Numbered from the stretch's first letter, positions 1-7,717 are shown. The stretch is DNA of 37,539 nt from Achromobacter piechaudii NBRC 102461 (GCF_001571245.1 NZ_BCTK01000017.1:1-37539); one strand, 5' to 3'. Numbers and translations: made by a program. The notes: generated from the letters alone by a model not told the origin.

Positions 1-31
1 TGTTATTACCGCGAATATTCACCAAAAATGA

Positions 32-56
32 AAGAGCCACGACTGGCGCGGCTCTT
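32..56 (-). terminator. Terminator-like hairpin closing the leftward operon
   Basis: Seven-base arms AAGAGCC (32-38) and GGCTCTT (50-56) form a hairpin with an 11-base loop. Read on the minus strand it is followed by TCATTTTT. It lies just beyond the stop of the alpA-like gene, where the leftward operon should end. The T tract is interrupted, so efficiency is uncertain. Confidence 0.6.
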
Positions 57-63
57 GGGTGGA

Positions 64-312
64 TCAGGTGGTTTGTTTGTCCCCTGGGGGTACATCTGAG
101 GGTACAAACTGTTTTTCGGCCCAGCGGCGGACCTCATCTGGGTTCCAGACCACAACCTGGGGGCTGATGGGAGTTCCTTTCGGGAACGTGCCGGCCCGGA
201 TGCGCTTGTAGATCTCCCCCTTTGATAGGCCGATCGCGTGCGACACGTCGGCGATGCGATACAGCAACTTCGGCAGCGCGGCCGGTGCTTGGTGTTGGGC
301 TGCGTGTGCCAT
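64..312 (-). CDS. alpA: AlpA-family MerR-like DNA-binding protein, candidate excisionase
   Basis: This 82-residue protein has the compact winged-helix layout of AlpA/excisionase proteins: LYRIADVSHAIGLSKGEIYK, then a basic turn, then VVWNPDEVRRWAEKQ. AlpA-family proteins act as transcriptional activators of integrase genes or as recombination directionality factors. The ATG at 312-310 overlaps the stop of the upstream gene (TAATG), which favours this start over longer in-frame ones. It is the last gene of the leftward operon and lies beside the expected attachment site, with the integrase at the other end of the window, so an excisionase role is a reasonable inference. Its C-terminal codons (VPSDVP) contain the paired GTACCC repeat that also lies upstream of int. 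Confidence 0.8.
   Translation of the reverse strand: MAHAAQHQAPAALPKLLYRIADVSHAIGLSKGEIYKRIRAGTFPKGTPISPQVVVWNPDEVRRWAEKQFVPSDVPPGDKQTT
87..107. repeat. Left paired GGGTACA repeat, candidate integrase/excisionase arm site
   Basis: GGGGTACA at 87-94 and GGGTACAA at 100-107 lie 13 bases apart (start to start) inside the alpA coding region. The same pair, with the same spacing and orientation, occurs at 37406-37426 just upstream of int, matching at 18 of 21 positions. Its presence at both ends of the element suggests arm-type binding sites flanking attP; the function is inferred. Confidence 0.55.
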
Positions 313-1397
313 TACTGCTCCTTGTTGTCGGTGGCGCGGGCGGCGCGGGCCGCATATCCTTCGTCGCAGTTGCATTCCTGGCGCAGCGGCAGTGTGCATC
401 GCGGGCACTTCGGTTCGGACAGGGCGGCGATCTGTGACTTGAGGGCGCGGATGCGCGCGGCCGCCTGCTTGGCCGTGCCGCCACGGTACGGATTATCAGG
501 ACTGGCATCACCGGCTACAGTGCTTTCCGCCACCTTCGCCGCTTCCTCCAGCGCCGCATCGCGCACCGCCTCGCTGGCCTGGGGCGCGGCACTGTCATTT
601 GCCGCCGCATCCGCCAGGAGGGATTTGATCGCAAGCCTGAACGTGTCGCGGCATTGTTCCGCCAGGCGTGCGGGGATCATGCGGGCTTGAATGCCATCTG
701 GGTAGCAGTCCCGGTACTCGTCGCCTACCGGGCCGACGCTGCCGCATCCAGGGCAGTACCGAGCAAGCGGCTCCGCACTGGCCTCGGGCGCCGCGTTAGC
801 CCACGCGACGATCATCTGGCAGTGCTTCAATTTGCCTTCGATGCCGCCCTGCGCCTCGGCGTAGTCGTCGCCCAGAACTTCCTGCGCGTAGGCCATTCCA
901 GGTGCGGCCGGGGCTTCTACGAAGCAATCCAACAATTCGCCATCATTGCTGCGCCGTTCGCGCACGCGCCAGCGTAGCGCCTCCCCGGCTACAGGGGCGC
1001 TTGCCAGGGCGGCGCGGGCTGCATACTCGAACAAATAGCAATTCCAGCCACGCCCCTCCGCTTGGGCGAACGCTCGCCGGGCTTCCTGCTCATCGTAGTA
1101 GACGCAATCACCCCGGTCAGTGTCAGCAAAACGCAGCAGCCACGCCCGCCGCTGGTCTGCGGCCGGGCCGGGCGCGCACCATTCACCGACGCCAGTTTGA
1201 TGGGGCTGGTCATGGGTCGGGGTGTAGCCGCCCGCCTGCACGCCCTCCGCGCGCAGCTTGGACAGCAGGGCGTGGACGGCTTCGTACACGTAAGGCTTCA
1301 GGTCGGTCTGCCCTTCCTTGATCGTGAACCCGTGCCCCAGGAAGACGGCGCGGATGGTGTCGTTCAGCCCAGGCTGGGCGGCGTTGTTCTCAGTCAT
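312..1397 (-). CDS. Hypothetical phage early protein with Cys-rich segments
   Basis: This is a 361-residue soluble protein of unknown function. The start is the ATG at 1397, which overlaps the upstream methyltransferase stop (ATGA) and is preceded by GAGGAAAG. Residues about 1-50 look helical; the middle has short modules typical of mosaic phage accessory proteins (GEWCAPGP, WNCYLFEYAARAAL, HCQMIVAWANA). Two possible zinc-binding patches are visible: YCPGCG...DCYPDG in the middle and CPRCTLPLRQECNC near the C terminus. The first resembles a short zinc ribbon as in restriction-alleviation proteins, but the match is too weak to name a function. It is translationally coupled to both neighbours. 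Confidence 0.75.
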   Translation of the reverse strand: MTENNAAQPGLNDTIRAVFLGHGFTIKEGQTDLKPYVYEAVHALLSKLRAEGVQAGGYTPTHDQPHQTGVGEWCAPGPAADQRRAWLLRFADTDRGDCVYYDEQEARRAFAQAEGRGWNCYLFEYAARAALASAPVAGEALRWRVRERRSNDGELLDCFVEAPAAPGMAYAQEVLGDDYAEAQGGIEGKLKHCQMIVAWANAAPEASAEPLARYCPGCGSVGPVGDEYRDCYPDGIQARMIPARLAEQCRDTFRLAIKSLLADAAANDSAAPQASEAVRDAALEEAAKVAESTVAGDASPDNPYRGGTAKQAAARIRALKSQIAALSEPKCPRCTLPLRQECNCDEGYAARAARATDNKEQ

Positions 1398-1891
1398 GCT
1401 GCTTTCCTCCGGGGAATTGTCAGGACTACGCCCAGGCCGCTGCGCTCCAGCGCGGCGACATTGGAAAGGCCGTAGGCGATCAGGCAAATGGGAGCGCCAG
1501 AATTGAACGGGGCGCGGGTTCCGTCGACGTAGTGGAAGTGCGGGCGCCCTTCAATGAACAGCACCGCGTCAGCAGCGCCCCACACGCACTCATAGAACAT
1601 GGCGGTTTCGGTTCGGGCCGGGATCAGCGCTATGCCGTTTCCGTGCTCTGCCATCCGGCGCAGCCACTTCACCGCCTCTCGGCCGAATGGCGGGTTGCAC
1701 CAAACTCGCCCCTTCCAGGGCTGCGTCAGGCCGTCGTCGGTCACAGTGAAATGGTGGTGCGCCGTACCCCACGGGCGCACAACTGGCGCGCACGGGTCCA
1801 GATCAAAGTCCCCTAGCGCAGCGATGATGCCGGGCGGCGTCAGCCATTCGTCGTTCTTCATGCGCGCCGACTGGTGCGATGACAAAGCCAT
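1394..1891 (-). CDS. Phage Dam-like DNA N6-adenine methyltransferase
   Basis: This 165-residue protein fits the small phage DNA N6-adenine methyltransferase family, which uses S-adenosylmethionine to methylate adenine. Visible landmarks are the N-terminal DEWLTPP, FDLDPCA (about residues 29-35) and the catalytic-type motif NPPF (residues 66-69) in RVWCNPPFG. Its size is normal for the single-domain family. GGAGG lies directly upstream of an ATG at 1891 and a GTG at 1894; the ATG is chosen. It overlaps the stop of the upstream gene and its own stop overlaps the next start. Methylation may protect phage DNA from host restriction or mark regulatory sites; the target sequence cannot be predicted. 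Confidence 0.85.
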   Translation of the reverse strand: MALSSHQSARMKNDEWLTPPGIIAALGDFDLDPCAPVVRPWGTAHHHFTVTDDGLTQPWKGRVWCNPPFGREAVKWLRRMAEHGNGIALIPARTETAMFYECVWGAADAVLFIEGRPHFHYVDGTRAPFNSGAPICLIAYGLSNVAALERSGLGVVLTIPRRKAA

Positions 1892-2610
1892 CACGCCTCC
1901 TTCCGCTGGGACTGCTGGGCAATGGCGGCGAGGGCTATCACGTAGCCCGCCTTATGAAGGTTTGCCAGGATCAGCTTGTCGTCATGCAAGTTGCCGATAG
2001 TGATATCTCGGATCGCTTGCCACAGAGCCAAGCGCTGCTGATCCCGGTCCAGCGCATCGCCAGCAGCGGGAGCGGCAGCAGACAGCGCATCAACGAAGCG
2101 TTGCAGGAGCATCCGCGCTTCCATTGCGTTGACGCCATGAAGGTAGCTGCGCAAGCCGGTTTCTCGGGCGACTTCGAGCACATCGCCTCGCCCGCGTGCC
2201 TGCTCGTCCTTCGCATCTTCCTGTGCGCTGGCGGGAGCCGGACGCCGCGACTTCACGTAGGCATCAATGCCCGGGATATCCTCGAAAGCGATGGTGAAGC
2301 CGCGGCCGTCACATCCCTCGCAGTCTTCCTTGAATTCCTGCACGTCGGTGGCCAGCTCGGCAACTTGGCGCTTGACGAAGACGTGGCCGGAGCCGTTGCA
2401 GTAGAAGCAGGAAAGTTCCCAGTCGCGCTCAATCGGCTGCGTGGAGGCGGGGGAACCAGGGGCGGCGGGGGCAGCAGCGAGCATGGCGGCGTACGCAGAC
2501 TTCCAGCGCGGGAACGTGGCGCCCGTCTGCTCGTAGTCGTTCTCGGCAGCCACTTCCATTTCGTCAGTCGGCACCACAGGCACCAGCTTCCATCCATTGT
2601 TCGTGTTCAT
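1891..2610 (-). CDS. Hypothetical protein with two DnaJ-like CxxCxGxG motifs
   Basis: This 239-residue protein starts at the ATG at 2610, with GGAG about nine bases upstream. Residues about 70-110 carry CFYCNGSGH and, about 30 residues later, CEGCDGRGF. These are two copies of the CxxCxGxG pattern that forms the zinc-binding centre of DnaJ. No J domain is present, so it is not a full chaperone. The N terminus (NNGWKLVPVVPTDEM) is a recurrent start in phage early proteins, and the C-terminal half is helical. It probably binds one zinc and partners protein or nucleic acid, but this is inference. It overlaps the methyltransferase gene. Confidence 0.75.
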   Translation of the reverse strand: MNTNNGWKLVPVVPTDEMEVAAENDYEQTGATFPRWKSAYAAMLAAAPAAPGSPASTQPIERDWELSCFYCNGSGHVFVKRQVAELATDVQEFKEDCEGCDGRGFTIAFEDIPGIDAYVKSRRPAPASAQEDAKDEQARGRGDVLEVARETGLRSYLHGVNAMEARMLLQRFVDALSAAAPAAGDALDRDQQRLALWQAIRDITIGNLHDDKLILANLHKAGYVIALAAIAQQSQRKEA

Positions 2611-2614
2611 GCTC

Positions 2615-3115
2615 TCAGGCTCCGGTGGCGGCCGATGCGTCAAGTTCGGCCCTTATCTGGGTTTGGCGCAGCAGGTCCGATGCGTCGTCTTGGGTGAGTC
2701 CGGCGCCGATGCGGCGCAGGGCGGGTATCTCGCGGTGCAGGGCGGCCATCAGCGGCCCGTCGATGGGCATGCTGGCTTCAAGGCGCGCGGCGAGCTGCCG
2801 CAGCGCCGTGGCCTGGAATGCGTGGCTGTGGCGGGTGGCCCACATGTCGAAGAAGTCCGCCATGCCCGCAATAGCCGGCGCGCTGGCGTACCACTCGCCG
2901 TCCGCGACGCAGTGAAAGACCGGCACGCCGCGCATATCGACCGTTACCGTGCCGTCGCGCTCTATCTGGTCGATGATCGATTCCAGCGGCGCCAGGGTCT
3001 GCTGGGTCTTGATGAGCATGGGCAGGCGCTCAGGGCGCGGCCGGCGCGTGGCGCGCACGCGGGTCTGCTGCTTTTCCATCATGCGGCGCTGCTGGCGGTT
3101 CATGGCGGGGATCAT
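2615..3115 (-). CDS. Hypothetical phage protein
   Basis: This is a 166-residue protein with no family recognised. The N terminus is strongly basic and Met/Arg/Gln-rich (MNRQQRRMMEKQQTRVRATRR), suggesting nucleic-acid contact. The rest is mixed alpha/beta with a helical C-terminal half. ATGs at 3115 and 3103 are both possible; the first has AGAGA at suitable spacing. The 75-base gap to the upstream gene (3116-3190) shows no gene or clear promoter. The leftward operon continues four bases downstream. Confidence 0.7.
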   Translation of the reverse strand: MIPAMNRQQRRMMEKQQTRVRATRRPRPERLPMLIKTQQTLAPLESIIDQIERDGTVTVDMRGVPVFHCVADGEWYASAPAIAGMADFFDMWATRHSHAFQATALRQLAARLEASMPIDGPLMAALHREIPALRRIGAGLTQDDASDLLRQTQIRAELDASAATGA

Positions 3116-3190
3116 GTCGTTCTCTGTAAAGGTGGCCGGCGGGCAGCGTGGGGCGGACGTGAGGGTCCCGCCGCCGCACCGGCCGTGGGG

Positions 3191-3583
3191 TTACGCCTGG
3201 GCGGCGAGGCGCGAGCGCAACTCGTAGCCCATCAGCGGCCAGATCTTCTGCACCGCGTTCTGGCGGGCGATGTTGCGGCCAATTTCCGCGTCGAAGTTCT
3301 CGGGGCTGGCGCAGGCGCTTTCGCCGGTCACGGTGAAGCCGTTGCGCAAGACCAGGACGCAGAAGGTCAGCAGACCGAGCGGCGCTAGGATGTGCTCGCC
3401 CTCGACGTATTCCGACTTCATATGCTGGCTTACCGAGACGCCTTGGTCGCCGGTGAAGAAAATCTCAGCGCGGATGTTTGCTTCGATATCGGCCGGCGTG
3501 ACGCGCGGCGCGGTCTTGCCCTTGGCCTGGATCTGCTGCTCAATGCCGGCGTCATCGTTGCGCGGCGAACTGATGTTGTTCAT
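3191..3583 (-). CDS. Phage gp49/gp66-family protein (N4 gp49 / Sf6 gene 66 type)
   Basis: This 130-residue protein matches the small phage family named after N4 gp49 and Sf6 gene 66. The hallmark C-terminal part is CVLVLRNGFTVTGESAC, then FDAEIGRNIARQNAVQKIW and a final GYELR. The family is common in early regions of unrelated phages and has no established biochemical role. The start ATG at 3583 follows AGGAGCAGTCC. The leader closely resembles that of the gene starting at 4512. Confidence 0.85.
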   Translation of the reverse strand: MNNISSPRNDDAGIEQQIQAKGKTAPRVTPADIEANIRAEIFFTGDQGVSVSQHMKSEYVEGEHILAPLGLLTFCVLVLRNGFTVTGESACASPENFDAEIGRNIARQNAVQKIWPLMGYELRSRLAAQA

Positions 3584-3619
3584 GGACTGCTCCTATGGGG
3601 TGCTGCGTTGGGGAAGGGG

Positions 3620-4150
3620 TTATTGATCCAGGCTCAGCGAGGCCTGCGGTTCCTCGGGCGGCGTCACCGAAAACACGACGTCTTGCCCGTTCTGCATGAA
3701 GATGCGGCCCGCTGCCTGCTCGCTCGGCACCATGTCGATGTCGATGGAGCACTCGACCGTGCCTCCGTCCTGTGGATCAAACTGAAAGTTGTCGACCTTC
3801 ACGTCATCCAGCACGGTGTTGCTGGGGCCGCCCAGCCCGTAATGGAGGGTGAATTCGGCGCCGACGATCTTTTCGTCGATCACCACCTTGTTCTTCATCT
3901 TCGGATGGCGCAGGCGCGGCAGGTAGTTGGGGTCCTGCATGCGCTCGTCGGCCTCGTCGGCCATGTCGTTCTCGCCCGGATGCGGGCGGCGATACAGCGA
4001 CGACTTCAGGGTCGAATCCACTTCGGACAGGATGTCGTTGGGTGCGCGGAAGGTGAGCCGCAAGGTCATCGCGGGCACATTGGATTGGCCGTGCTTCTCA
4101 AGCCGGTTGGTGACCTGCAAGCGGGCGGTTTGCTCGGTGATCGAGAACAT
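3620..4150 (-). CDS. Hypothetical phage early protein
   Basis: This 176-residue acidic protein is not recognised. The N-terminal half begins MFSITEQTARLQVTNRLEKH and contains PAMTLRLTFRAPNDIL; the C-terminal half is beta-rich with HYGLGGPSNTVLDDVKVDNF. The alternation of beta strands and charged loops, and its place beside recombination genes, would fit a nucleic-acid accessory protein, but there is no motif to prove it. The start at 4150 has AAGGAGCAATCC upstream, almost the same Shine-Dalgarno block as its two neighbours. Confidence 0.75.
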   Translation of the reverse strand: MFSITEQTARLQVTNRLEKHGQSNVPAMTLRLTFRAPNDILSEVDSTLKSSLYRRPHPGENDMADEADERMQDPNYLPRLRHPKMKNKVVIDEKIVGAEFTLHYGLGGPSNTVLDDVKVDNFQFDPQDGGTVECSIDIDMVPSEQAAGRIFMQNGQDVVFSVTPPEEPQASLSLDQ

Positions 4151-4179
4151 GCGGGATTGCTCCTTGTGGTGGTCAGGGC

Positions 4180-4512
4180 TTACGGCAGGGCGAGGCGCTT
4201 GGCGGCGTTCTCGATGGAGAGCGTCAGGGAGCGCACGCGGTGGGTGTGTTCCTGCACGATCCGTGCAAGCTGCGTATCAGGCTGCGGATCGGGAGCAATG
4301 CCGCCGGCAACAGCCTGGGGTTTTACGGAGGCGAGGACCGGCTCAAGCCGCCCGACCAGTTCCTGGGTGATGAATTCGCACTTGGAAATGGCGACGTTCA
4401 GAGCATCGACGGCGGCGAAGATTTCGCCTTCGTCCCTCTGAACATTGCCCAGCGACGAAGCCTTGGGTTGCTGTAACGACGCGGTGAACTGCCCGATCTG
4501 GTTGTGGTTCAT
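4180..4512 (-). CDS. Hypothetical helical protein
   Basis: This 110-residue, mostly helical protein has no recognisable domain. Its N terminus is Gln-rich (QIGQFTASLQQPK), and a central Pro/Gln stretch (APDPQPDTQ) divides two predicted helices. There are no membrane segments or Cys clusters beyond a single Cys. The start at 4512 is set by ACGGAGCAATCC. It follows the exonuclease gene in the recombination operon, so it may be a small accessory factor, without direct evidence. Confidence 0.7.
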   Translation of the reverse strand: MNHNQIGQFTASLQQPKASSLGNVQRDEGEIFAAVDALNVAISKCEFITQELVGRLEPVLASVKPQAVAGGIAPDPQPDTQLARIVQEHTHRVRSLTLSIENAAKRLALP

Positions 4513-4546
4513 GGATTGCTCCGTAGGTTGTGCTGCTGGGGAAGGG

Positions 4547-5182
4547 TTAGGCGGCGATCTGGGTAAGCTGCTGATGCAACCGCGTGACGCGGCGCTCGAA
4601 GTCCAGCAGGTCGGATTCCATCGCCTCGATCGCGTCGTCGTCGCGCGTGATGCGCACGATGGTCAGCTTGCGGCCGATGGCTTCCAGGTCCGGCGCCCAC
4701 AGCACCAGGTCGGTCCACTGCCGGCCCAGCAGCCACATGGCGCCGTTGCACTGGTCGACGTATTCGCTGATATCGCCCGAGACGACGGCGGTAAACAGCG
4801 TGTCGGACGACACCATCGTCTTGATTTCGATGATCCCGTCGTCGTCGACCAGGCCGTCGACGCTCACGCCGAACTTGCGGTCTTCGGTGGTGACGAAGCC
4901 AGCCTCGTCCACGAATCGGCCGGTGGCTGCTTCGTAAGCGGCGCGGGCGTGCGGCTCCTGCTCAGTGCCGAAGCGCATGGCGCTGTTCACGAACACATCA
5001 GCGGCCCGGCCGCCTGCGCGCTCACGTGCGACGTCCATGGCATAGCCCAGGCACTTCTTGGACGGCTCGCCGCTTCTGAGTCGGTCGCGGCAGTCCTTGA
5101 AGCGGCTGCCGGTGATAACGCCGCGGCGGGCTTCCAACCATTCCGGCGTGCCCTGGGGCTCTTTGTGGAAGATCAGATCCAT
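4547..5182 (-). CDS. YqaJ-type viral recombinase exonuclease
   Basis: This 211-residue protein fits the lambda-exonuclease/YqaJ nuclease fold, which resects double-stranded DNA ends to make single strands for an annealing protein. Visible motifs are TPEWLEARRGVITGS (residues 12-26), the FGTEQEPHAR helix with E76, and the nuclease core VSVDG (D109) followed by IIEIKT (E119, K121), which matches the D...ExK active-site pattern. Length is typical. The ATG at 5182 shares a base with the ERF stop (TGATG), so the two are translationally coupled. Pairing with ERF makes a two-component recombination system like Red, but with different families. Confidence 0.88.
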   Translation of the reverse strand: MDLIFHKEPQGTPEWLEARRGVITGSRFKDCRDRLRSGEPSKKCLGYAMDVARERAGGRAADVFVNSAMRFGTEQEPHARAAYEAATGRFVDEAGFVTTEDRKFGVSVDGLVDDDGIIEIKTMVSSDTLFTAVVSGDISEYVDQCNGAMWLLGRQWTDLVLWAPDLEAIGRKLTIVRITRDDDAIEAMESDLLDFERRVTRLHQQLTQIAA

Positions 5183-5955
5183 CACGCACCCTCCTGCTTG
5201 AGCATGGCCCGCTTGTCGGCATAGGCCTTCTTGAACGCCGAATACACGGACAAGTTGTTGAATTTCTCGATCACTTGGCATCCTTGCTGCCAGACTGCGG
5301 TGGCAGCTTCCAGCGTGTCGGCCTGTGCGATCTTGCTGACCCATTCGTCGCGCAGGTCTTCGGCCGCATGGGCGGCAGCATTCCCATCGGTGTCGTCGTT
5401 CTGTTCGGACAAGCCGGTGATGGCCTTGAGCGTGTAGCGCTCCAAATAGGTCTTGGTGCTGGCGCGCGCCTGGATGGCGTTCTTTGCGCCACCAGCGTCA
5501 GGCGGCCCGCCCATCGACACGCTTTCCTCGTGTCCGCCCACATGGCGCAGGTAGCAGGTGACCTCCATCCAGTCCTTCTCGTCGCGCGTGAGCTTCCAGG
5601 AGGACGACAGGCCATGCTTGGATAGTGCGGGGGTCACCGCGTTGACCACGTCGTGGAGCTCGGCGTAGGACTTGCCCTTAAGGGGGCCGTCCGTCACGTC
5701 CTTGCCCTTGATGATCTTGACCGCCTCGGCCTTGAAGTTGGCGAATGCGGCGTCGTAGGCCTTTTTGGCCTCGGCCTTGGCCCAACGCTCTTGCAGGTCC
5801 ATCATCTTTTCGACCTGTTCGAGCGTGGCACCTTGCTGTACGGCGGCCAACATCATGCCCATGGGGGAATTCGCTGCCGCCACTGCGACCTGGCCAGAAG
5901 CCAATTCGGGGCGGGTGGCCACTTCGCGGGCCGGGGCGTCGATAACTTCGGTCAT
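5182..5955 (-). CDS. erf: ERF-family single-strand annealing recombinase
   Basis: This 257-residue protein belongs to the ERF superfamily of single-strand annealing proteins, which pair complementary strands during phage recombination and circularisation. Core signatures are FANFKAEAVKIIKGK, YAELHDVVNAVTPALSKHGL (about residues 95-115), GGAKNAIQARASTKTYLERY and LKAITGLSEQNDDTDGN. The DDTDGN ending of the core is typical. The start is the ATG at 5955 with GAGGAAG upstream; longer in-frame starts would run into the upstream gene. It lies between a coiled-coil protein gene and the YqaJ exonuclease it overlaps. Confidence 0.9.
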   Translation of the reverse strand: MTEVIDAPAREVATRPELASGQVAVAAANSPMGMMLAAVQQGATLEQVEKMMDLQERWAKAEAKKAYDAAFANFKAEAVKIIKGKDVTDGPLKGKSYAELHDVVNAVTPALSKHGLSSSWKLTRDEKDWMEVTCYLRHVGGHEESVSMGGPPDAGGAKNAIQARASTKTYLERYTLKAITGLSEQNDDTDGNAAAHAAEDLRDEWVSKIAQADTLEAATAVWQQGCQVIEKFNNLSVYSAFKKAYADKRAMLKQEGA

Positions 5956-5962
5956 GGCTTCC

Positions 5963-7060
5963 TCAGTAGGTGATACGAACGTTGGGGATCTGGCCCTTGG
6001 CAATCAGGGTGACGGCTTGCTTTGCGCATTCCTCGGGCATGCCGCCGGCGACGAAGGCATCCAAGGCGGCGCGGTTGACCGTGCCCTTGTGGGCCTTGTC
6101 GGCTTCACGGCGGGCGGTCTCGGCTTCTTCCGCTGCCTTGGCGTCGGCCTGGCGCTTGATTTCTGCCTGGCGCGCTGCCTCGACGGCTTGCCTTTCGCGT
6201 TCGATGGCGGCGAGGCGGTCTTGTTCGGCGCGCTGCTCGGCGGCGATCTTGTCAGCCTTGGCCTGGGCCGCTGCCTTCTCTGCCTGCTCGGCTTGCAACT
6301 TCAGTTCAAGTTCGCGGCGATCGGCTGCGGCCTTGGCTTCCTGCTCGCGGCGGATCACGGCTTCGCGTTCGGCCTGGGCGCGGGCGTCTGCTTCGCGCTG
6401 TGCTTGCTCGGCGGCTTCGCGGGCAATGCGCTCTTCGCGCTCCTTCTGCTCGCGGGCAGCTTCCACGGCACGCAGGCGGGCAAGCTCGGCTTGTTCGGCG
6501 TCGTGCTTCTCGCGAGCCACCAGGGCCTGCGAAAGCGCATCCATGGCGCGGGCCTTGACGCGGTGCGCCTCGGCCTCGAATTCCTCCCAGGACGCATCCA
6601 CAGCGCGGGCTTGTACGTCTGCGATGGTGGCGCGCAGTTCGGCCGCGTCCAGATCGCGGTTCTCGTCGGCACGCAGGCGGAACCATTCGATACCTTGCTG
6701 GTGGCGCTGCTGGCGCGCTTCCTCGGCCTGCTCCCATGCCGTCAGCGGCGCGCGCACTTCGTCCTTCCAGGCGTCCAGGGTGTCGCGCATAGCCTTGCGG
6801 CTGGCGTCGATCTTCTTGGGCAGTTCCTTCAGATCAGCCACCAGATCCTTGCCAACTGCGTCCAGGGCCGTCTTCGAGCGCGCCACCTTGTAGGCTATGG
6901 ACGCAATAGCGTCGCGGCCGCTCTGGGTGGACACGTCGGGTATGAAGGCGTCAATCTCGGCGCGGATCTTCGCCATGTAGGGCGCCAGGCCCTTGTCGGC
7001 GCTGAACACCTCCAGCGCGTTGGCCTTGGGGATCTCAATCAGGTCTGTCGTTTCGGACAT
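5963..7060 (-). CDS. Long coiled-coil phage protein
   Basis: This is a 365-residue protein dominated by a charged Ala/Glu/Arg/Lys coiled coil from about residue 150 to 325. The N-terminal third (KGLAPYMAKIRAEIDAFIPD, then a DAVGKDLVADLKELPKKID region) and the C-terminal tail (NRAALDAFVAGGMPEECAKQ) look globular. The tail ends in VRITY. Similar coiled-coil proteins accompany recombinase genes in many phages, sometimes annotated DUF1351-like; their function is not settled. The start at 7060 follows GAGACGACC. It lies seven bases upstream of ERF, so a recombination or DNA-end role is likely but inferred. Confidence 0.8.
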   Translation of the reverse strand: MSETTDLIEIPKANALEVFSADKGLAPYMAKIRAEIDAFIPDVSTQSGRDAIASIAYKVARSKTALDAVGKDLVADLKELPKKIDASRKAMRDTLDAWKDEVRAPLTAWEQAEEARQQRHQQGIEWFRLRADENRDLDAAELRATIADVQARAVDASWEEFEAEAHRVKARAMDALSQALVAREKHDAEQAELARLRAVEAAREQKEREERIAREAAEQAQREADARAQAEREAVIRREQEAKAAADRRELELKLQAEQAEKAAAQAKADKIAAEQRAEQDRLAAIERERQAVEAARQAEIKRQADAKAAEEAETARREADKAHKGTVNRAALDAFVAGGMPEECAKQAVTLIAKGQIPNVRITY

Positions 7061-7067
7061 GGTCGTC

Positions 7068-7235
7068 TCAGGGTTGGCGGGCGGCGTATGCAGTCTTGCT
7101 GCCGCCGTCCTGGGTGGTGAGGGTGGGGGATTGGGCGTCAAGCGTCGGGCCCAGCACGCAGGCCATGAAGACGCCGGCGCAGAGGGCAGCGGCACCGATC
7201 AGCAGGTCGCCGTGGGCGCGCAGGAGGCGGATCAT
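7068..7235 (-). CDS. Small single-pass membrane protein
   Basis: This 55-residue protein has a basic N terminus (MIRLLRAHGD), one hydrophobic segment at about residues 11-31 (LLIGAAALCAGVFMACVLGP) and a hydrophilic Thr/Gln tail. It could be an inner-membrane protein or a weak signal peptide with a secreted tail. The ATG at 7235 overlaps the HNH gene stop. No function is recognised. It is one of several very small membrane proteins of this element. Confidence 0.65.
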   Translation of the reverse strand: MIRLLRAHGDLLIGAAALCAGVFMACVLGPTLDAQSPTLTTQDGGSKTAYAARQP

Positions 7236-7717
7236 TGGGCACCTCGGGCTTGTTCGCGCATGCGGATCTTCTCCATGGCGCTCAGGTGGCCGGCGCGCTG
7301 GTTGCACGCGCCATGCGCCAACACCAGGTTGCTGATGTGGTTCGGGCCGCCGTGCGTCACCGGCACCAGGTGCTCGACGGAACGGTCAGCGTCGGACGTA
7401 TGGCCGAAGCAGTAGAAGCAACGGTCGCCGTCTCGCTCCAGCAGCGTGCGCACGACCGGGCTCAGCTTCACGCGCCGAGTGCGTGCGCCAGCCGACCACG
7501 CGCCGTTGCTCTTGAACGCCTCCCAGGCCTTGAGCGCTTCGCCCGTGAATGTGGTGCCGCCCTTGGAGTTCCCGTAGACGATGGCCACGCCGCTGGCGCA
7601 GTCGAAGCGCACCAGCTCCCATTCATTGGTCGGGCGCAGCACTTGGGCGCCGCGCGCCACCAGCCATTCAATGAACTTGGCGCGCGAGGCTTCGACCTTC
7701 TTGCGGTTCGGGTTCAT
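7232..7717 (-). CDS. HNH endonuclease-like protein
   Basis: This 161-residue protein carries an HNH nuclease domain in its C-terminal half: C100 and C103 in DRCFYC, H116 in VEHLVPVTHGG, N130 in HISNLVL, then H135, C138 and N139 in AHGACNQ. The Cys pair with the C-terminal CN likely forms a structural zinc site. HNH proteins cut or nick DNA with a metal ion; in phages they serve recombination, packaging or homing. The N-terminal half is unrelated to known domains. The start at 7717 overlaps the stop of the upstream micro-ORF (ATGA). Its early location argues against a packaging nuclease. Confidence 0.85.
   Translation of the reverse strand: MNPNRKKVEASRAKFIEWLVARGAQVLRPTNEWELVRFDCASGVAIVYGNSKGGTTFTGEALKAWEAFKSNGAWSAGARTRRVKLSPVVRTLLERDGDRCFYCFGHTSDADRSVEHLVPVTHGGPNHISNLVLAHGACNQRAGHLSAMEKIRMREQARGAQ

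Noticed and set aside
1..31. Left edge as half of an attachment site
   Set aside because: No stretch of eight or more bases shared with the right edge was found, so attL cannot be assigned.
5765..7120. Long plus-strand frame opposite the coiled-coil and ERF genes
   Set aside because: It is rich in Cys, Leu, Phe and Gly, as expected for the antisense of a GC-rich Ala/Glu/Lys coiled coil, and lacks a ribosome-binding site or known domain.
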